Source: Oceanibacterium hippocampi
GTDB taxonomy: Bacteria; Pseudomonadota; Alphaproteobacteria; Sneathiellales; Sneathiellaceae
Direction of reading: 5' to 3'
DNA length: 64,000 nucleotides
NCBI RefSeq assembly: GCF_900172325.1
Contig: NZ_FWFR01000001.1
Coordinates: 62,001-126,000 of the forward strand
Shown here piece after piece: positions 8,701 to 16,772 of the stretch. How positions within the stretch are numbered: the stretch's first letter is position 1; each line of letters begins with the position of its first letter. A program made the translations under genes and the position numbers. A model generated the notes under the pieces. That model saw only the letters and a list, made by a program, of their open reading frames with translations. It was not told the origin of the DNA and did no database searches.

Positions 8701-11700
8701 GCGACCTTCAGCCATTCGACAGTGCCGGCCTCGTTCACGCGGCGGCGGCGAAGATCGACATATTCGCTGCCGTCCTCATAGGCGAATTGCCGAGTGATGC
8801 GCTCGATCCGCCCATTCGGATACACCCGCGTTTCGAGCCGCCCCGCGTCGTCGTAATTGAGATCGATCCAGTGCGGTGCCTTGGCCGGCTTGCCCGACAG
8901 GGTCGCCGCGAAGGGCAGCGACATGCCGCTCTTCCGCTGGAGACCGTCATAGGCGGTCTGCTCGACGCGCCAGATGCCGTCGCTGGCGGTCGTCGGCTGC
9001 ATCCGCCATTCGGCAATGACCCGGCCGAGCGGATCGATGTAGCGCCGCGTCTCGGTGACCCGGCCATCAAGGCGCTGGGTCTCCGACCAATAGAAGCGCC
9101 CATCCTTCTCCTGCTTCAGGTGCTTCGATTTGAGCAGGACCAGCGGCGCGCCGGGCGGCGTTGCCATCGTCGCCGTGGTCCAGCTTGCCGGGTCGGCGAG
9201 GTTCGGCCCCCAGACGTCGGCCGGATCGCCGAACGGGTCGAGGACGATCCGCGTGATCTCGCCGTTGAAGCCCTGCTCGGCGACCATCCGGCCGTGCGCC
9301 GGGTCGACCTGGTCCTTCCGCATGTAGCGTCGTCCGTCGCCGAGATCGAAGAGGCGGGCGACCGGAAAGGCGCTGTAGTCGCTGTCATAGGTCGTGGTCG
9401 TGACGAGGCCGCGCGGATCCTTCACGCGCACGACGTTGCCCCAGCTGTCGAGATTGAGCGCGGTCCGAAGGTAAACCGCGGATGGCCCCTCGCCGCTCTG
9501 CCATTCGAGCACGTTGATGACGTCGAACACCGGCGGCTTCGGCTGCTGCCCGGAGAAGGAATAGGTGATCCGGGTCTCGCGGAGCGGCGTGCCGGCGGGC
9601 TTCGGGACCAGGCCGGGATAAACCGCTTCGGCGGTCCGGTAGTCGAGGATTCCCTGCAGGGGGGTGTCGCTGCCCTGGTTGAAGCGATCGGCGTTGAGGT
9701 AGCTGGTGAACCGGGTCGTTTCGTCGCCTTCCGGACCGCCGATCCGGTCGCGTGCGACCGAGGCCGTCATGCCGTTCGCCTGGTAGGTATAGGTCGCGAG
9801 ATGACGGCTGAGCGTGCGCCCCTGCTCGCCGAAGTTCGTCGTCGTCTCACTGGCGAGGACGGCACCTTCGCGCACCGCCGGGTTCTGCGTCGACGGCAGC
9901 CGGGCATAGCTCAGCGTCGTCAGGTCGCGGAGATAGAAGAAGCGCGGCGCGACGGTACCGCCGCCCGGCACCGCGACACAGCCGGCGACCTCCGGACAAC
10001 CGGTCGCGTTGACCGGCAACGGCGCGGCCAGCGTCCCCTCCTTGACCGTCTGGCCGATATAGGGGTAGCGCTGGGAGAAGGCGCGGTACCAGCCGGCCCG
10101 GGTTTCACTTTCCCATTGCACGATCTCCGAGAATCCGAGCCAGCCGTAGTTCCGGTCGAGCTTCGCGCCGCGATAGCGGCGCAGCGTGCGATAGTCCCGC
10201 CAGCGACCGCCGGCATCGCGATAGCGGACCGACCAGGCGCCGACGACGCGAAGCGGCATGGCCGCGCGGACGATGTCCGGCGCCGCATCCTCCGGATCGA
10301 ATTCGTGGATCTCCTCGCCGCCCGACAGCGGCTGGTAATCGACCGCGATCTCCTTGCCGAGCCCGTCGCGGAACGCCACAACAGCCGGCTGGACAAGGGT
10401 CGAACGATAGATCGCCCGGCGCTCCTCGACATCGTCACAGGTATCCCCGAGCGGGATCGATTCATCCTCGATGGCCACGTCGCAGACGCCGTTCACGTAG
10501 TCGTTCAGACCGTCGCCGTCGACATCGAGGTAGTCGCCGACCTTGTAGGTCCCGAGCGCCCAGGCGTTCCGGCCGAGCAGCGGTGACAGGGTCTCGGCGG
10601 TGTCGAGCAGCGAACCGGGCAGGCGGACGTCCGTCTCCTCCGCGAACATTGCCTCGCCCGGCAGACCGGTGCCGTAGCGCACCGCGCAGTTCCGGTCGAT
10701 GTCGCAATCCTCCTCGACCCAGTCGAGGCGGCCGTCGCCGTTGATATCGACCAGCGCGGGCGAATCGGCCTCGGTCTCGCCGAACACGCCTTCCGGCAGC
10801 TGCCCGGCCTGGCTGCCGTCGACGAAGCCGCGACCGGTGCCATAGAGCACCCGGCAATCGGCGCTCTCGTCCGGGCAATGGCCGCGCGCCCAGTCGAGGT
10901 TGCCATCGCCGTTCAGATCGGCGAGCAGTGCGATGTCGCCATGCTCGTCGAACAGCGGTCCGGGCAGCGTGAAGAGAGGCGTGCTCGCGAATCCGGCACC
11001 GGTGCCCGCATAGACCCCGCAACCCGCTTGCGGACAATCCGCGACCTCGGCAACGTCCGGCAGGCCGTCCCGGTTCAGGTCCGCGATGATCGCGCTCGGC
11101 ACGCCGTCGCGCGGCGCCATGCCCTGCAACCCCCAACGAAAGGCGATCGGGGTGTCGTCAAAGCTCCCGTCATCCCGCTGCAGGTACAGGCCGCAGGCGA
11201 CACCGTCGCCATCGCATTCGACATTGAGATAATCGGCCCGGCCGTCGCCGCTCAGATCGATCAGCCGGGCCGAGATGACCGGCGTGATCACGTTGGCGAA
11301 TACCGGGAGATCGCGCCGCGTCTCGATCACGTTGCGGACCAGCCGCCCGGGCAGAACGCCACTCCGGGTCGGCGACAGGCCCCTGCCGCGCCCCATATTG
11401 CGATACCAGGCGCAGGGTGCCTGCTGACCGGTGCCGCAATCCGCCTCGGCATAATCGACAAGGCCGTCGCCATCGACATCGACGGTCACGCCGAGCAGTT
11501 TCCGGGTCCAGGGATTGGCGCCGAGGACGGCCTTGTACTGGGCCCGGAACAGGTCTCCGGAAGTCACGAAACGTTCGCCGTCGCCGTAGCTGATCCGGCA
11601 TGCCTCGCCGTCGCACTCGCGGGGCAGGTAGTCGAGCAGGCCGTCGCCGTCGATGTCGATCAGGTCGCCTTCCTCGCGCGCCCGGGGTCGGCGGAAGAAA

Positions 11701-12938
11701 TCGACCAGCCGGTCGCCGCTGCCACCCGCGACTTTCTGCCAGAGCCAGGTGATGGTGCCGCCGAGCAGCGCCCGGTACTTGCCTGCATCGTCGAAATAGG
11801 CGTAACGGCGGAGATCGCCGGGCAACTGGTAGTCGGTCGCGCTGGAAAAGCCGGCATCGCCGAGCGCCCATCTGAATTGCGTCGGCGCGAGACAGGCCCA
11901 ATCCCGGGCCTCTATCTCGTAAGCGCATTCGGTGATCCGGTTCAGGTAATGCGCGGCCCGGCCGGCCGGGTCGGCCTGATAGGCAAGCGAATAGCGGCGG
12001 ATCGGCCGGTCGGCGAGCGCCGTGCCGATCGATTCGAGCAGGATCCCGTCGATATCGATCACGCCGCCGCCGCGATAGATCCGGCGGTTCTGCCCGGCCA
12101 CATCGATCCGGTAGGTGAAGGTGACGATGCGGCGGGCCTTGTCGCCAGCCGTGCCGGCACGATCGTAGGCAACGCGAACCGGATAGCGGGTGCCGGTCTT
12201 CTCGCCGCCATAGGTGACGGTGGCGAAATTGCCGAAACGGTCCTCGACCCGCACGAGGAACCACTCGGCGACGACCGAGGCGAGCCCAGGGTCGGCGATC
12301 GCCGGGATGACGAAGGCCTGGCCCTTGCCGGCTCCGTCCACCAGTTTGCCGGTCGGCGGCCGGGCGGGATCGAAAACCGCGCCGTACCACTTCTTCGTCC
12401 CGTCCTTCAGGCGCACGTGGAAGGCGCAGGGGCCGCCACCGCAATCCCCGGCAGAACGGATATGGGTCCAGCTCTCGACCTCGGTCCGGTAGTCGCCCGG
12501 CGCTCCGTACGGCCGTTCGTCGGAAGTCGCCATGAGCTGCTGGCCGCCAAGGCAGAAGCGGTCGCCGGCGTCGTTGCCGACCCCGCCCTTGCGGCCGTTG
12601 ATCGCCAGGCTGGCGGCGCAGCGGGTAATCGAATCCAGGCCGCCGATCGTCCAGCCGTGGCCGACGACTCCGTTCCCGCCCGCGCTCGAATATTCCAGCG
12701 AGAGCGAAGGCGCGATGGCGCCGGTCGCGGGTGGCACCCGGATCGGGATCGAATAGCGGGCCGCGCCCTGGAAATCGTCGACGCTGAACTGGGCCGCGAT
12801 GGCACCCGGCTGGCTGGTCTCGGCGCGTGGGCCGGCGCCCGCCAGAGCGAACGTCATGATGCCGATCAGCATTGCGGTCAGCCGTGCGGCCGCGCGACAC
12901 GAAATGCGGGAGGATCGTTCTGTCTGCGACATGGGCAT
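5766..12938 (-). CDS. Giant secreted SpvB/FG-GAP/RHS-repeat protein with hydrophobic C-terminal tail
   Basis: The protein has 2390 residues. A probable signal peptide lies near 20-40 (TAMLIGIMTFALAGAGPRAE). An SpvB-like N-terminal domain covers about 45-330 (YSIPIRVPPATGAIAPSLSL, VVGHGWTIGGLDSITRC). About seven FG-GAP-type repeats with DxDGDGxxDY loops lie near 420-830. A TcdB-like middle part follows, then many RHS/YD repeats such as TYDALGRLISRSDPQGGKTSF from about 1230 to 1870, and an RHS core ending near 2080 with DYLGNVRAVTNQDG and FIDPDGRA. A hydrophobic segment interrupts the sequence just before the core, near 1895-1965. The last 305 residues contain several membrane-like segments and match no toxin fold I know. 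Such proteins are contact toxins, insecticidal-complex parts or cell-surface shells. No small immunity-like gene follows: the next gene is convergent, 13 bases away. An in-frame ATG at 12932 is an alternative start. Confidence 0.88.
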   Translation of the reverse strand: MPMSQTERSSRISCRAAARLTAMLIGIMTFALAGAGPRAETSQPGAIAAQFSVDDFQGAARYSIPIRVPPATGAIAPSLSLEYSSAGGNGVVGHGWTIGGLDSITRCAASLAINGRKGGVGNDAGDRFCLGGQQLMATSDERPYGAPGDYRTEVESWTHIRSAGDCGGGPCAFHVRLKDGTKKWYGAVFDPARPPTGKLVDGAGKGQAFVIPAIADPGLASVVAEWFLVRVEDRFGNFATVTYGGEKTGTRYPVRVAYDRAGTAGDKARRIVTFTYRIDVAGQNRRIYRGGGVIDIDGILLESIGTALADRPIRRYSLAYQADPAGRAAHYLNRITECAYEIEARDWACLAPTQFRWALGDAGFSSATDYQLPGDLRRYAYFDDAGKYRALLGGTITWLWQKVAGGSGDRLVDFFRRPRAREEGDLIDIDGDGLLDYLPRECDGEACRISYGDGERFVTSGDLFRAQYKAVLGANPWTRKLLGVTVDVDGDGLVDYAEADCGTGQQAPCAWYRNMGRGRGLSPTRSGVLPGRLVRNVIETRRDLPVFANVITPVISARLIDLSGDGRADYLNVECDGDGVACGLYLQRDDGSFDDTPIAFRWGLQGMAPRDGVPSAIIADLNRDGLPDVAEVADCPQAGCGVYAGTGAGFASTPLFTLPGPLFDEHGDIALLADLNGDGNLDWARGHCPDESADCRVLYGTGRGFVDGSQAGQLPEGVFGETEADSPALVDINGDGRLDWVEEDCDIDRNCAVRYGTGLPGEAMFAEETDVRLPGSLLDTAETLSPLLGRNAWALGTYKVGDYLDVDGDGLNDYVNGVCDVAIEDESIPLGDTCDDVEERRAIYRSTLVQPAVVAFRDGLGKEIAVDYQPLSGGEEIHEFDPEDAAPDIVRAAMPLRVVGAWSVRYRDAGGRWRDYRTLRRYRGAKLDRNYGWLGFSEIVQWESETRAGWYRAFSQRYPYIGQTVKEGTLAAPLPVNATGCPEVAGCVAVPGGGTVAPRFFYLRDLTTLSYARLPSTQNPAVREGAVLASETTTNFGEQGRTLSRHLATYTYQANGMTASVARDRIGGPEGDETTRFTSYLNADRFNQGSDTPLQGILDYRTAEAVYPGLVPKPAGTPLRETRITYSFSGQQPKPPVFDVINVLEWQSGEGPSAVYLRTALNLDSWGNVVRVKDPRGLVTTTTYDSDYSAFPVARLFDLGDGRRYMRKDQVDPAHGRMVAEQGFNGEITRIVLDPFGDPADVWGPNLADPASWTTATMATPPGAPLVLLKSKHLKQEKDGRFYWSETQRLDGRVTETRRYIDPLGRVIAEWRMQPTTASDGIWRVEQTAYDGLQRKSGMSLPFAATLSGKPAKAPHWIDLNYDDAGRLETRVYPNGRIERITRQFAYEDGSEYVDLRRRRVNEAGTVEWLKVAEAVYDGFRRKVVERSLPASEPTRMTYDALGRLISRSDPQGGKTSFVYDGRDNVVRRDDATTGLTVEVYDGRGLRRASVRNGETLSFEYDPLGRVTRKSSDRGGGYVYSYDGANGFRYNAPIGRVTGVALPDGNKLTFAYDASGLVSLQRLTLAGDAGSDLFDTIFQRNAGGLVTAITYPDGKKLALSYYGNGARQAMTWDGQTRPVVSYSDYGLFEQAETVSFANGVTEKRPRDMLGRSGGVAVTGASGPIYTESIAFRDELDLPASIREVIAGVSGARTYALSYDGLGRLSGISGSNGGEQGSFAFNGAGAIVSETRGDTTLTYSYDTARPYLLTGRSDGLTLEYDANGNIATRSLGDATRHYVFDVENRMLSTESGGRTATYSYDHNGHRLTRTAPDGTRTIHVGPLYEVTILPDGRQQHTRYVIGDHGRLIAMTESGSGSRQSGAVPPGVRPPHQGPAALEARAALYDPLSMAALRLHATAAMAALATTPGFGPIAFGVFALAVLFWWIGVLRSDAALPGGGAYRHLRHAAPMAIVALVGATVPAPVHAAFSGGSGLPVVGSILHFHKDYLGNVRAVTNQDGALVATMSFDAYGRLESDAGTGGKDVFRPKWAGEEIDGDTGFVQFQARDYDPDIRRFVSPDPAWQSADPYLYALSDPVQFIDPDGRAALPEWTLSPLATGLVATVVGAVAGSLQTLAIGWSGGALGFFANVVGITAYYGLFFGLSFLVQDKVIKPRQPSFWTNAFVTSTLNTVMGAFFLDLATLISGGIPYYAGLEAIDFNNIVYLHNALGGAIGGFVGTLAAFATARLAGGWAGDSRARNAFVSGLGSAMFGLVFNLAAYPTAFAGGALTGYGSFDGIDWTVRMVRGFVAGFFIGRVTFFTPCMPRCAFLPSVQPTDQTPFLHFSSDDEPLDLGSSQRVSSRSLGIEIQPDYGTSNPNLGPYQLLDESSDLTVTLPGEMGLGGDDPKLSDSP

Positions 12939-13170
12939 TGCCTGGCTGCTTCGACGCTGTTCCGGCGAACGCTTTCACATCGCGAATTAATATTCAAAAA
13001 TATATACCAGTGCGTGTATTTGCCCCGCCACACCGGCTCGCCCCTCGCCGGCGCATCAAGCAAATCTTAACGGCGCTGGCCTAGCGTCCTCGTGTGGCAA
13101 CGCGCCGGGCGTCGTCCCAGCGGCGCCCCGGAAATCCGCCGACCAAGACGAACCCGAGAGACGGGCACAG
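12939..13170. promoter_or_regulatory. AT-rich divergent region between RHS gene and ligase operon
   Basis: These 232 bases separate the leftward RHS gene from the rightward ligase/transporter operon. The part at about 12984-13020 is strikingly AT-rich for this genome (AATTAATATTCAAAAATATA and onward), suggesting a promoter or a nucleoid-protein target. Both promoters probably lie here. No gene is supported in it. Confidence 0.5.
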
Positions 13171-14352
13171 ATGTTCCAGTACGAAATCGCGAATGGCCCG
13201 GACTCCCGCCAGCGCCCCGCGTTCGGCGAGCGCGAGCTTTCTCGGCTGTTCCGGTCGCTGCGAATCGCCGTCATCCACGGCGGCGACAAGGAAGATCCCG
13301 GCAGCGTGATCTACCGGAGCCACAACCCGCGGACCTGGAAGAGTTACGAGGAAGTCGCCGGCGACATTGCTGCCGCGCTTCGCCGGATCGGCTTCCGCCA
13401 GGTCGAGTTGCTGCCCGAGGACATGCGGCTCGGCGACCGCCTGAGGCAGGCCAGGACCCATCTGGCCTGGCTGAACAGTGGCGGCGTTCAGGGCTACAAT
13501 CCCCTCTGCCATGCGCCGGCGCTGCTGGAAATGCTCGGCATGCCCTATGTCGGGCACAGCCCGCTCAACGCCTCGGCCTTCGACAACAAGCATGTTTTCA
13601 AGCGCGAACTGGTTGCCGCCGGCCTGCCGACCTCGCGCTTCATGGCCTGGCGCGGCGGCGGTGGAGCCTTCCGGCCGCACGAAACCGGCCGCTTTCATCG
13701 CGCGTTCGGCGACTATGCCGGACCGTTCATCGCCAAGCCGGACTCCGGGCGCGCCTCGCTGGACGTCCATGTCGTCGACGATGTCGAAAGCCTGGTCGAC
13801 GCGGTCAACGCGATTTACGCCAAGACCCGCAACCTGGTCCTGATCGAGAAATACCTCCCCGGCCGCGAATTCTGCATCGGTGTCGCCGGCCCGGTCGTTT
13901 CGCGCGGCGGCGTCCTGGAGCATCTCGGCGCCCCGTTCGCCTTCTCCGCCGTCGAACGACATTTCGACGCCGGCGAACGGATCTTCACGTCGATGGACGT
14001 GAAGCCGATCACCGGCCGGCGCTTCCACGCGGTCGATCCGGAATTCGAGCCCGAGCTGGTCGAGGAACTGGGCGCGCTGGCCCGCAAGATCTACATGGAA
14101 TTCAATTGCGAGACGCTGATCCGGATCGATCTCCGCAGCGATGACAAAGGGCGCCTCCATATCCTCGAGGCCAACCCGAAACCGGACCTCAAACAACCGG
14201 GTCCGGACCGCACCTGCCTGCTCAGCTCGGGCCTTGCGCGGGAACGGATGAGCTACGACGACCTGATCTTCTCGCAGATCGCCAACACCCTTCACCTGCT
14301 GCTCGCCGACCGCAAGGACACGGTGCCGCATATCGCGGCGCTGGTCGACTGA
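13171..14352 (+). CDS. ATP-grasp ligase, D-alanine--D-alanine-ligase-like
   Basis: This is a probable cytoplasmic ATP-dependent carboxylate-amine ligase of 393 residues. The N-terminal part (RIAVIHGGDKEDPGSVIY) resembles the first domain of Ddl proteins. The central part has MPYVGHSPLNASAFDNKHVFKRELVAAGLPTSRF, the usual Ddl approach to the ATP-binding domain, then FIAKPDSGRAS and LVLIEKYLPGREFCIGV. The metal-binding end reads CETLIRIDLR...LHILEANPKPDL, where true Ddl enzymes usually have E-N-T-x-P-G-M. It is longer than a housekeeping Ddl (about 310 residues) and lies far from any cell-wall cluster. A role in making a peptide or another amide for the transporter gene 10 bases downstream is therefore more likely than peptidoglycan synthesis. 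The substrate is unknown. Confidence 0.8.
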   Translation: MFQYEIANGPDSRQRPAFGERELSRLFRSLRIAVIHGGDKEDPGSVIYRSHNPRTWKSYEEVAGDIAAALRRIGFRQVELLPEDMRLGDRLRQARTHLAWLNSGGVQGYNPLCHAPALLEMLGMPYVGHSPLNASAFDNKHVFKRELVAAGLPTSRFMAWRGGGGAFRPHETGRFHRAFGDYAGPFIAKPDSGRASLDVHVVDDVESLVDAVNAIYAKTRNLVLIEKYLPGREFCIGVAGPVVSRGGVLEHLGAPFAFSAVERHFDAGERIFTSMDVKPITGRRFHAVDPEFEPELVEELGALARKIYMEFNCETLIRIDLRSDDKGRLHILEANPKPDLKQPGPDRTCLLSSGLARERMSYDDLIFSQIANTLHLLLADRKDTVPHIAALVD

Positions 14353-14362
14353 GCGCGTCGCG

Positions 14363-16768
14363 ATGCAACGGTTCCTGAACAGCGTCCCCATCGCCGCCAT
14401 CGGCGCACTCTCGCTGCTCCTGCTGACCTATGTCGGATACGGCGAGGCGCTGCGCACCTATTCGGCCTTCCAGCATGAGAGGCTGGCCGCCGAAGGCGAG
14501 ATCCTGCAGAACGCCATCGAAACCTTCCTGAAGGCGGGCCTGCCCCTCGAACAGTTCATCGGCTTCGACACGATCGCCGAACCGGTCATGCTCTCCGACG
14601 ACGGGCTTGTCGGGATCACCGTCGTCGACAACGACAGCAGGGTCCGTTTCAGCAAGCAGCGCACCGGCTTCACGTTTCCGCCCGCCGGGGTGCCTTCAGC
14701 CGGCGACGGCGGCCCGTCGATGCGCTTCGGCGTCGTCCGCGACGATCTGTACGATCATGTGACGCTTCCGCTCGCGAGCCGCTTCGAACGGCTCGGACAA
14801 CTTGTCCTGACGGTTCGGAGCGACAGCCTGGTTGCCGCCGTCGATGCCCGCTTCCGCGATCTTGTCCGGATCGTCGGGCTGCTCACCCTCGCCATTGCCG
14901 TCATCGCCCTGGCGATCGAGGTCGCCGCGCGACGGCGGCCGATCTTCTGGCACAGGATCGTATACGGGGCAGTCTTCCTCGTCATGGCCAGCCTGGTCAC
15001 ATGGTCGATCGCATCGCTCTATTCCGAGGCAGTTCAGGGCAAGGCGGCGGCACTCGGCAATTCGCTCGGCCAGCGCCTCGGCCAGGTTTTCGCGCTCGAC
15101 CTCGACCTCTCCGATATCGACGGCCTCGACACGACCTTCGCCGATTATCGGCGGCTCAATCCCGAGATCGGCGAAATCGCCCTGATCCGCGACGGTCGGA
15201 TCGCGATCGGTACCGATCCGCAACGGCTCGGCGCCGCATGGCTGTCGAACCCGGATAATTTCGAGTACCTGGCGGCGGTCGGCGACGGCAACGCGATCCG
15301 TCTCGCGGTGGCGGTGCCGTACGACGTGATCCTCGGCAAGGTCGCACGAAGCGTGAAGAACTTCGCCGTGCTCTTCGTCGCCTGCGCCTTCCTGGCGCTC
15401 TTGCTCATGCAGGGCGCCGCCGTAACCCGGCAACTGCGTGTCGCGACGCGGCCGGGCGAGCAGGCCCCCGGGTTGACGGAGCCCGAGATCGGGGACCTGA
15501 AGCTCGCGCTGGTGACGCCGATCTTCTTCCTCGCGGTCTTCGTCGAGGCGCTGAACGCCGCCTTCCTGCCCGGGCTGATGGCCGAGATCGCAGAGGGCGC
15601 CGGCATGCCGGGACAGGTCAAGGACCTGCTTTTCATGACCTATTTTCTCGGTTTCGCCGCGATCCTGGTTCCTGCGGGGCGTCTGGCCGAACTGCGGGGG
15701 CCGCGACCATTGATGCTGGGCGGACTGGCGCTCGCCGCGTGCGGGCTCCTCATCATGGCATTTGCCCACGAGCTTCCTCTGGTCGCCGCCGCACGGGCCT
15801 TCTCGGGTATCGGTCAGGGCGCCCTGTTCATCGGCGTGCAAAGCTACATCCTGCGCATGGCGCAGGAATCGAAGCGGACCCAGGGGGCCGCGATCATCGT
15901 CTTCGCGTTCAACGGCGCGATCATTTCCGGCTCGGCCATCGGCGGCCTGCTGGTCGCCTACATGGGGCCGGAAGGGGTCTTCCTGGTCGCCGCGGCGATC
16001 ACCGGTCTTACCTTCCTGAACTGCTTCCTGCAGATCGCCGATCTCGGCCCGTCATCGCCCGACGCGGCCGCCGCCGGCGGCATCGGCCGGACCCTGGCCC
16101 GCATGGGCGGCGACCTGAAAGCGCTGATAGCCGACCGGGATTTCCTTCGAACGATGCTGCTGATCGGCATTCCGACCAAGGCCGTGCTGACTGGCGTGGC
16201 GATTTTCGCGCTGCCGCTGGTGCTCTCGGGCGCCGGTTTCGCGAAGGAGGATATCGGCCAGCTCATCATGCTCTACGGCGCCGGCGTGCTGATTGCCAGC
16301 CGCCAGGTTTCCCGGCTCGTCGACAGGGTCGGCCAGACCACCCCGGTGCTGTTCTGGGGCGCGCTGCTGAGCGCCCTCGCGCTCGTCGCGATCGGGGCAA
16401 GCGGCTCGCCCCGCCTCGCCGCGCTGGTGCCGCTGCCCCATGTCGAGCTGGCAACTCTGGCCATCGGCGTCCTCACGCTCGGCCTGGCGCATGGCTTCAT
16501 CAATGCCCCCGTCGTCACCCATGTCTCGCGCCTTCCGGTTTCGATTGGCATCGGCTCCGGTTCGGCGACCGCGACCTATCGCTTCCTCGAGCGGCTCGGC
16601 CATGTCGCCGGCCCGCTCCTTCTCGGCCAGTTCCTGCTCTGGACCGACCACGACCCGCTGACCATCGCTTACGTCGGCGCCGCCATCGCGGCAATGGCGC
16701 TGCTTTTCGTGATCCCGCTGGGCGGTTCCCGGCCCCGGTCCCTGTCCTCGGCAAGCGGCGGGGTCTGA
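14363..16768 (+). CDS. MFS transporter fused to two N-terminal extracytoplasmic sensor-like domains
   Basis: This inner-membrane protein has 801 residues. Its N-terminal third looks like a receptor. A membrane segment at about 8-27 is followed by an extracytoplasmic region at 28-166, two more membrane segments at about 167-188 and 198-218, a second extracytoplasmic region at 219-331 (TFADYRRLNPEIGEIALIRDG, Cache-like) and a fourth segment at 332-352. A major-facilitator transporter of about 12 segments fills 378-795, with the loop GRLAELRGPRPLMLGG between its second and third helices. Plain MFS proteins have about 400 residues, so the first 370 are an added module. The gene lies 10 bases after the ligase gene and 4 bases before a periplasmic binding protein gene, and is surely co-transcribed with both. 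Direction of transport and ligand are not readable. The Cache-like call is from pattern only. Confidence 0.83.
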   Translation: MQRFLNSVPIAAIGALSLLLLTYVGYGEALRTYSAFQHERLAAEGEILQNAIETFLKAGLPLEQFIGFDTIAEPVMLSDDGLVGITVVDNDSRVRFSKQRTGFTFPPAGVPSAGDGGPSMRFGVVRDDLYDHVTLPLASRFERLGQLVLTVRSDSLVAAVDARFRDLVRIVGLLTLAIAVIALAIEVAARRRPIFWHRIVYGAVFLVMASLVTWSIASLYSEAVQGKAAALGNSLGQRLGQVFALDLDLSDIDGLDTTFADYRRLNPEIGEIALIRDGRIAIGTDPQRLGAAWLSNPDNFEYLAAVGDGNAIRLAVAVPYDVILGKVARSVKNFAVLFVACAFLALLLMQGAAVTRQLRVATRPGEQAPGLTEPEIGDLKLALVTPIFFLAVFVEALNAAFLPGLMAEIAEGAGMPGQVKDLLFMTYFLGFAAILVPAGRLAELRGPRPLMLGGLALAACGLLIMAFAHELPLVAAARAFSGIGQGALFIGVQSYILRMAQESKRTQGAAIIVFAFNGAIISGSAIGGLLVAYMGPEGVFLVAAAITGLTFLNCFLQIADLGPSSPDAAAAGGIGRTLARMGGDLKALIADRDFLRTMLLIGIPTKAVLTGVAIFALPLVLSGAGFAKEDIGQLIMLYGAGVLIASRQVSRLVDRVGQTTPVLFWGALLSALALVAIGASGSPRLAALVPLPHVELATLAIGVLTLGLAHGFINAPVVTHVSRLPVSIGIGSGSATATYRFLERLGHVAGPLLLGQFLLWTDHDPLTIAYVGAAIAAMALLFVIPLGGSRPRSLSSASGGV

Positions 16769-16772
16769 TACG

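Noticed and set aside
6990..10586. Very long open frame on the plus strand opposite the RHS gene
   Set aside because: It is antisense to a clearly coding RHS/FG-GAP region, and its translation is rich in Arg and Ala without domain motifs. High GC keeps such frames open by chance.
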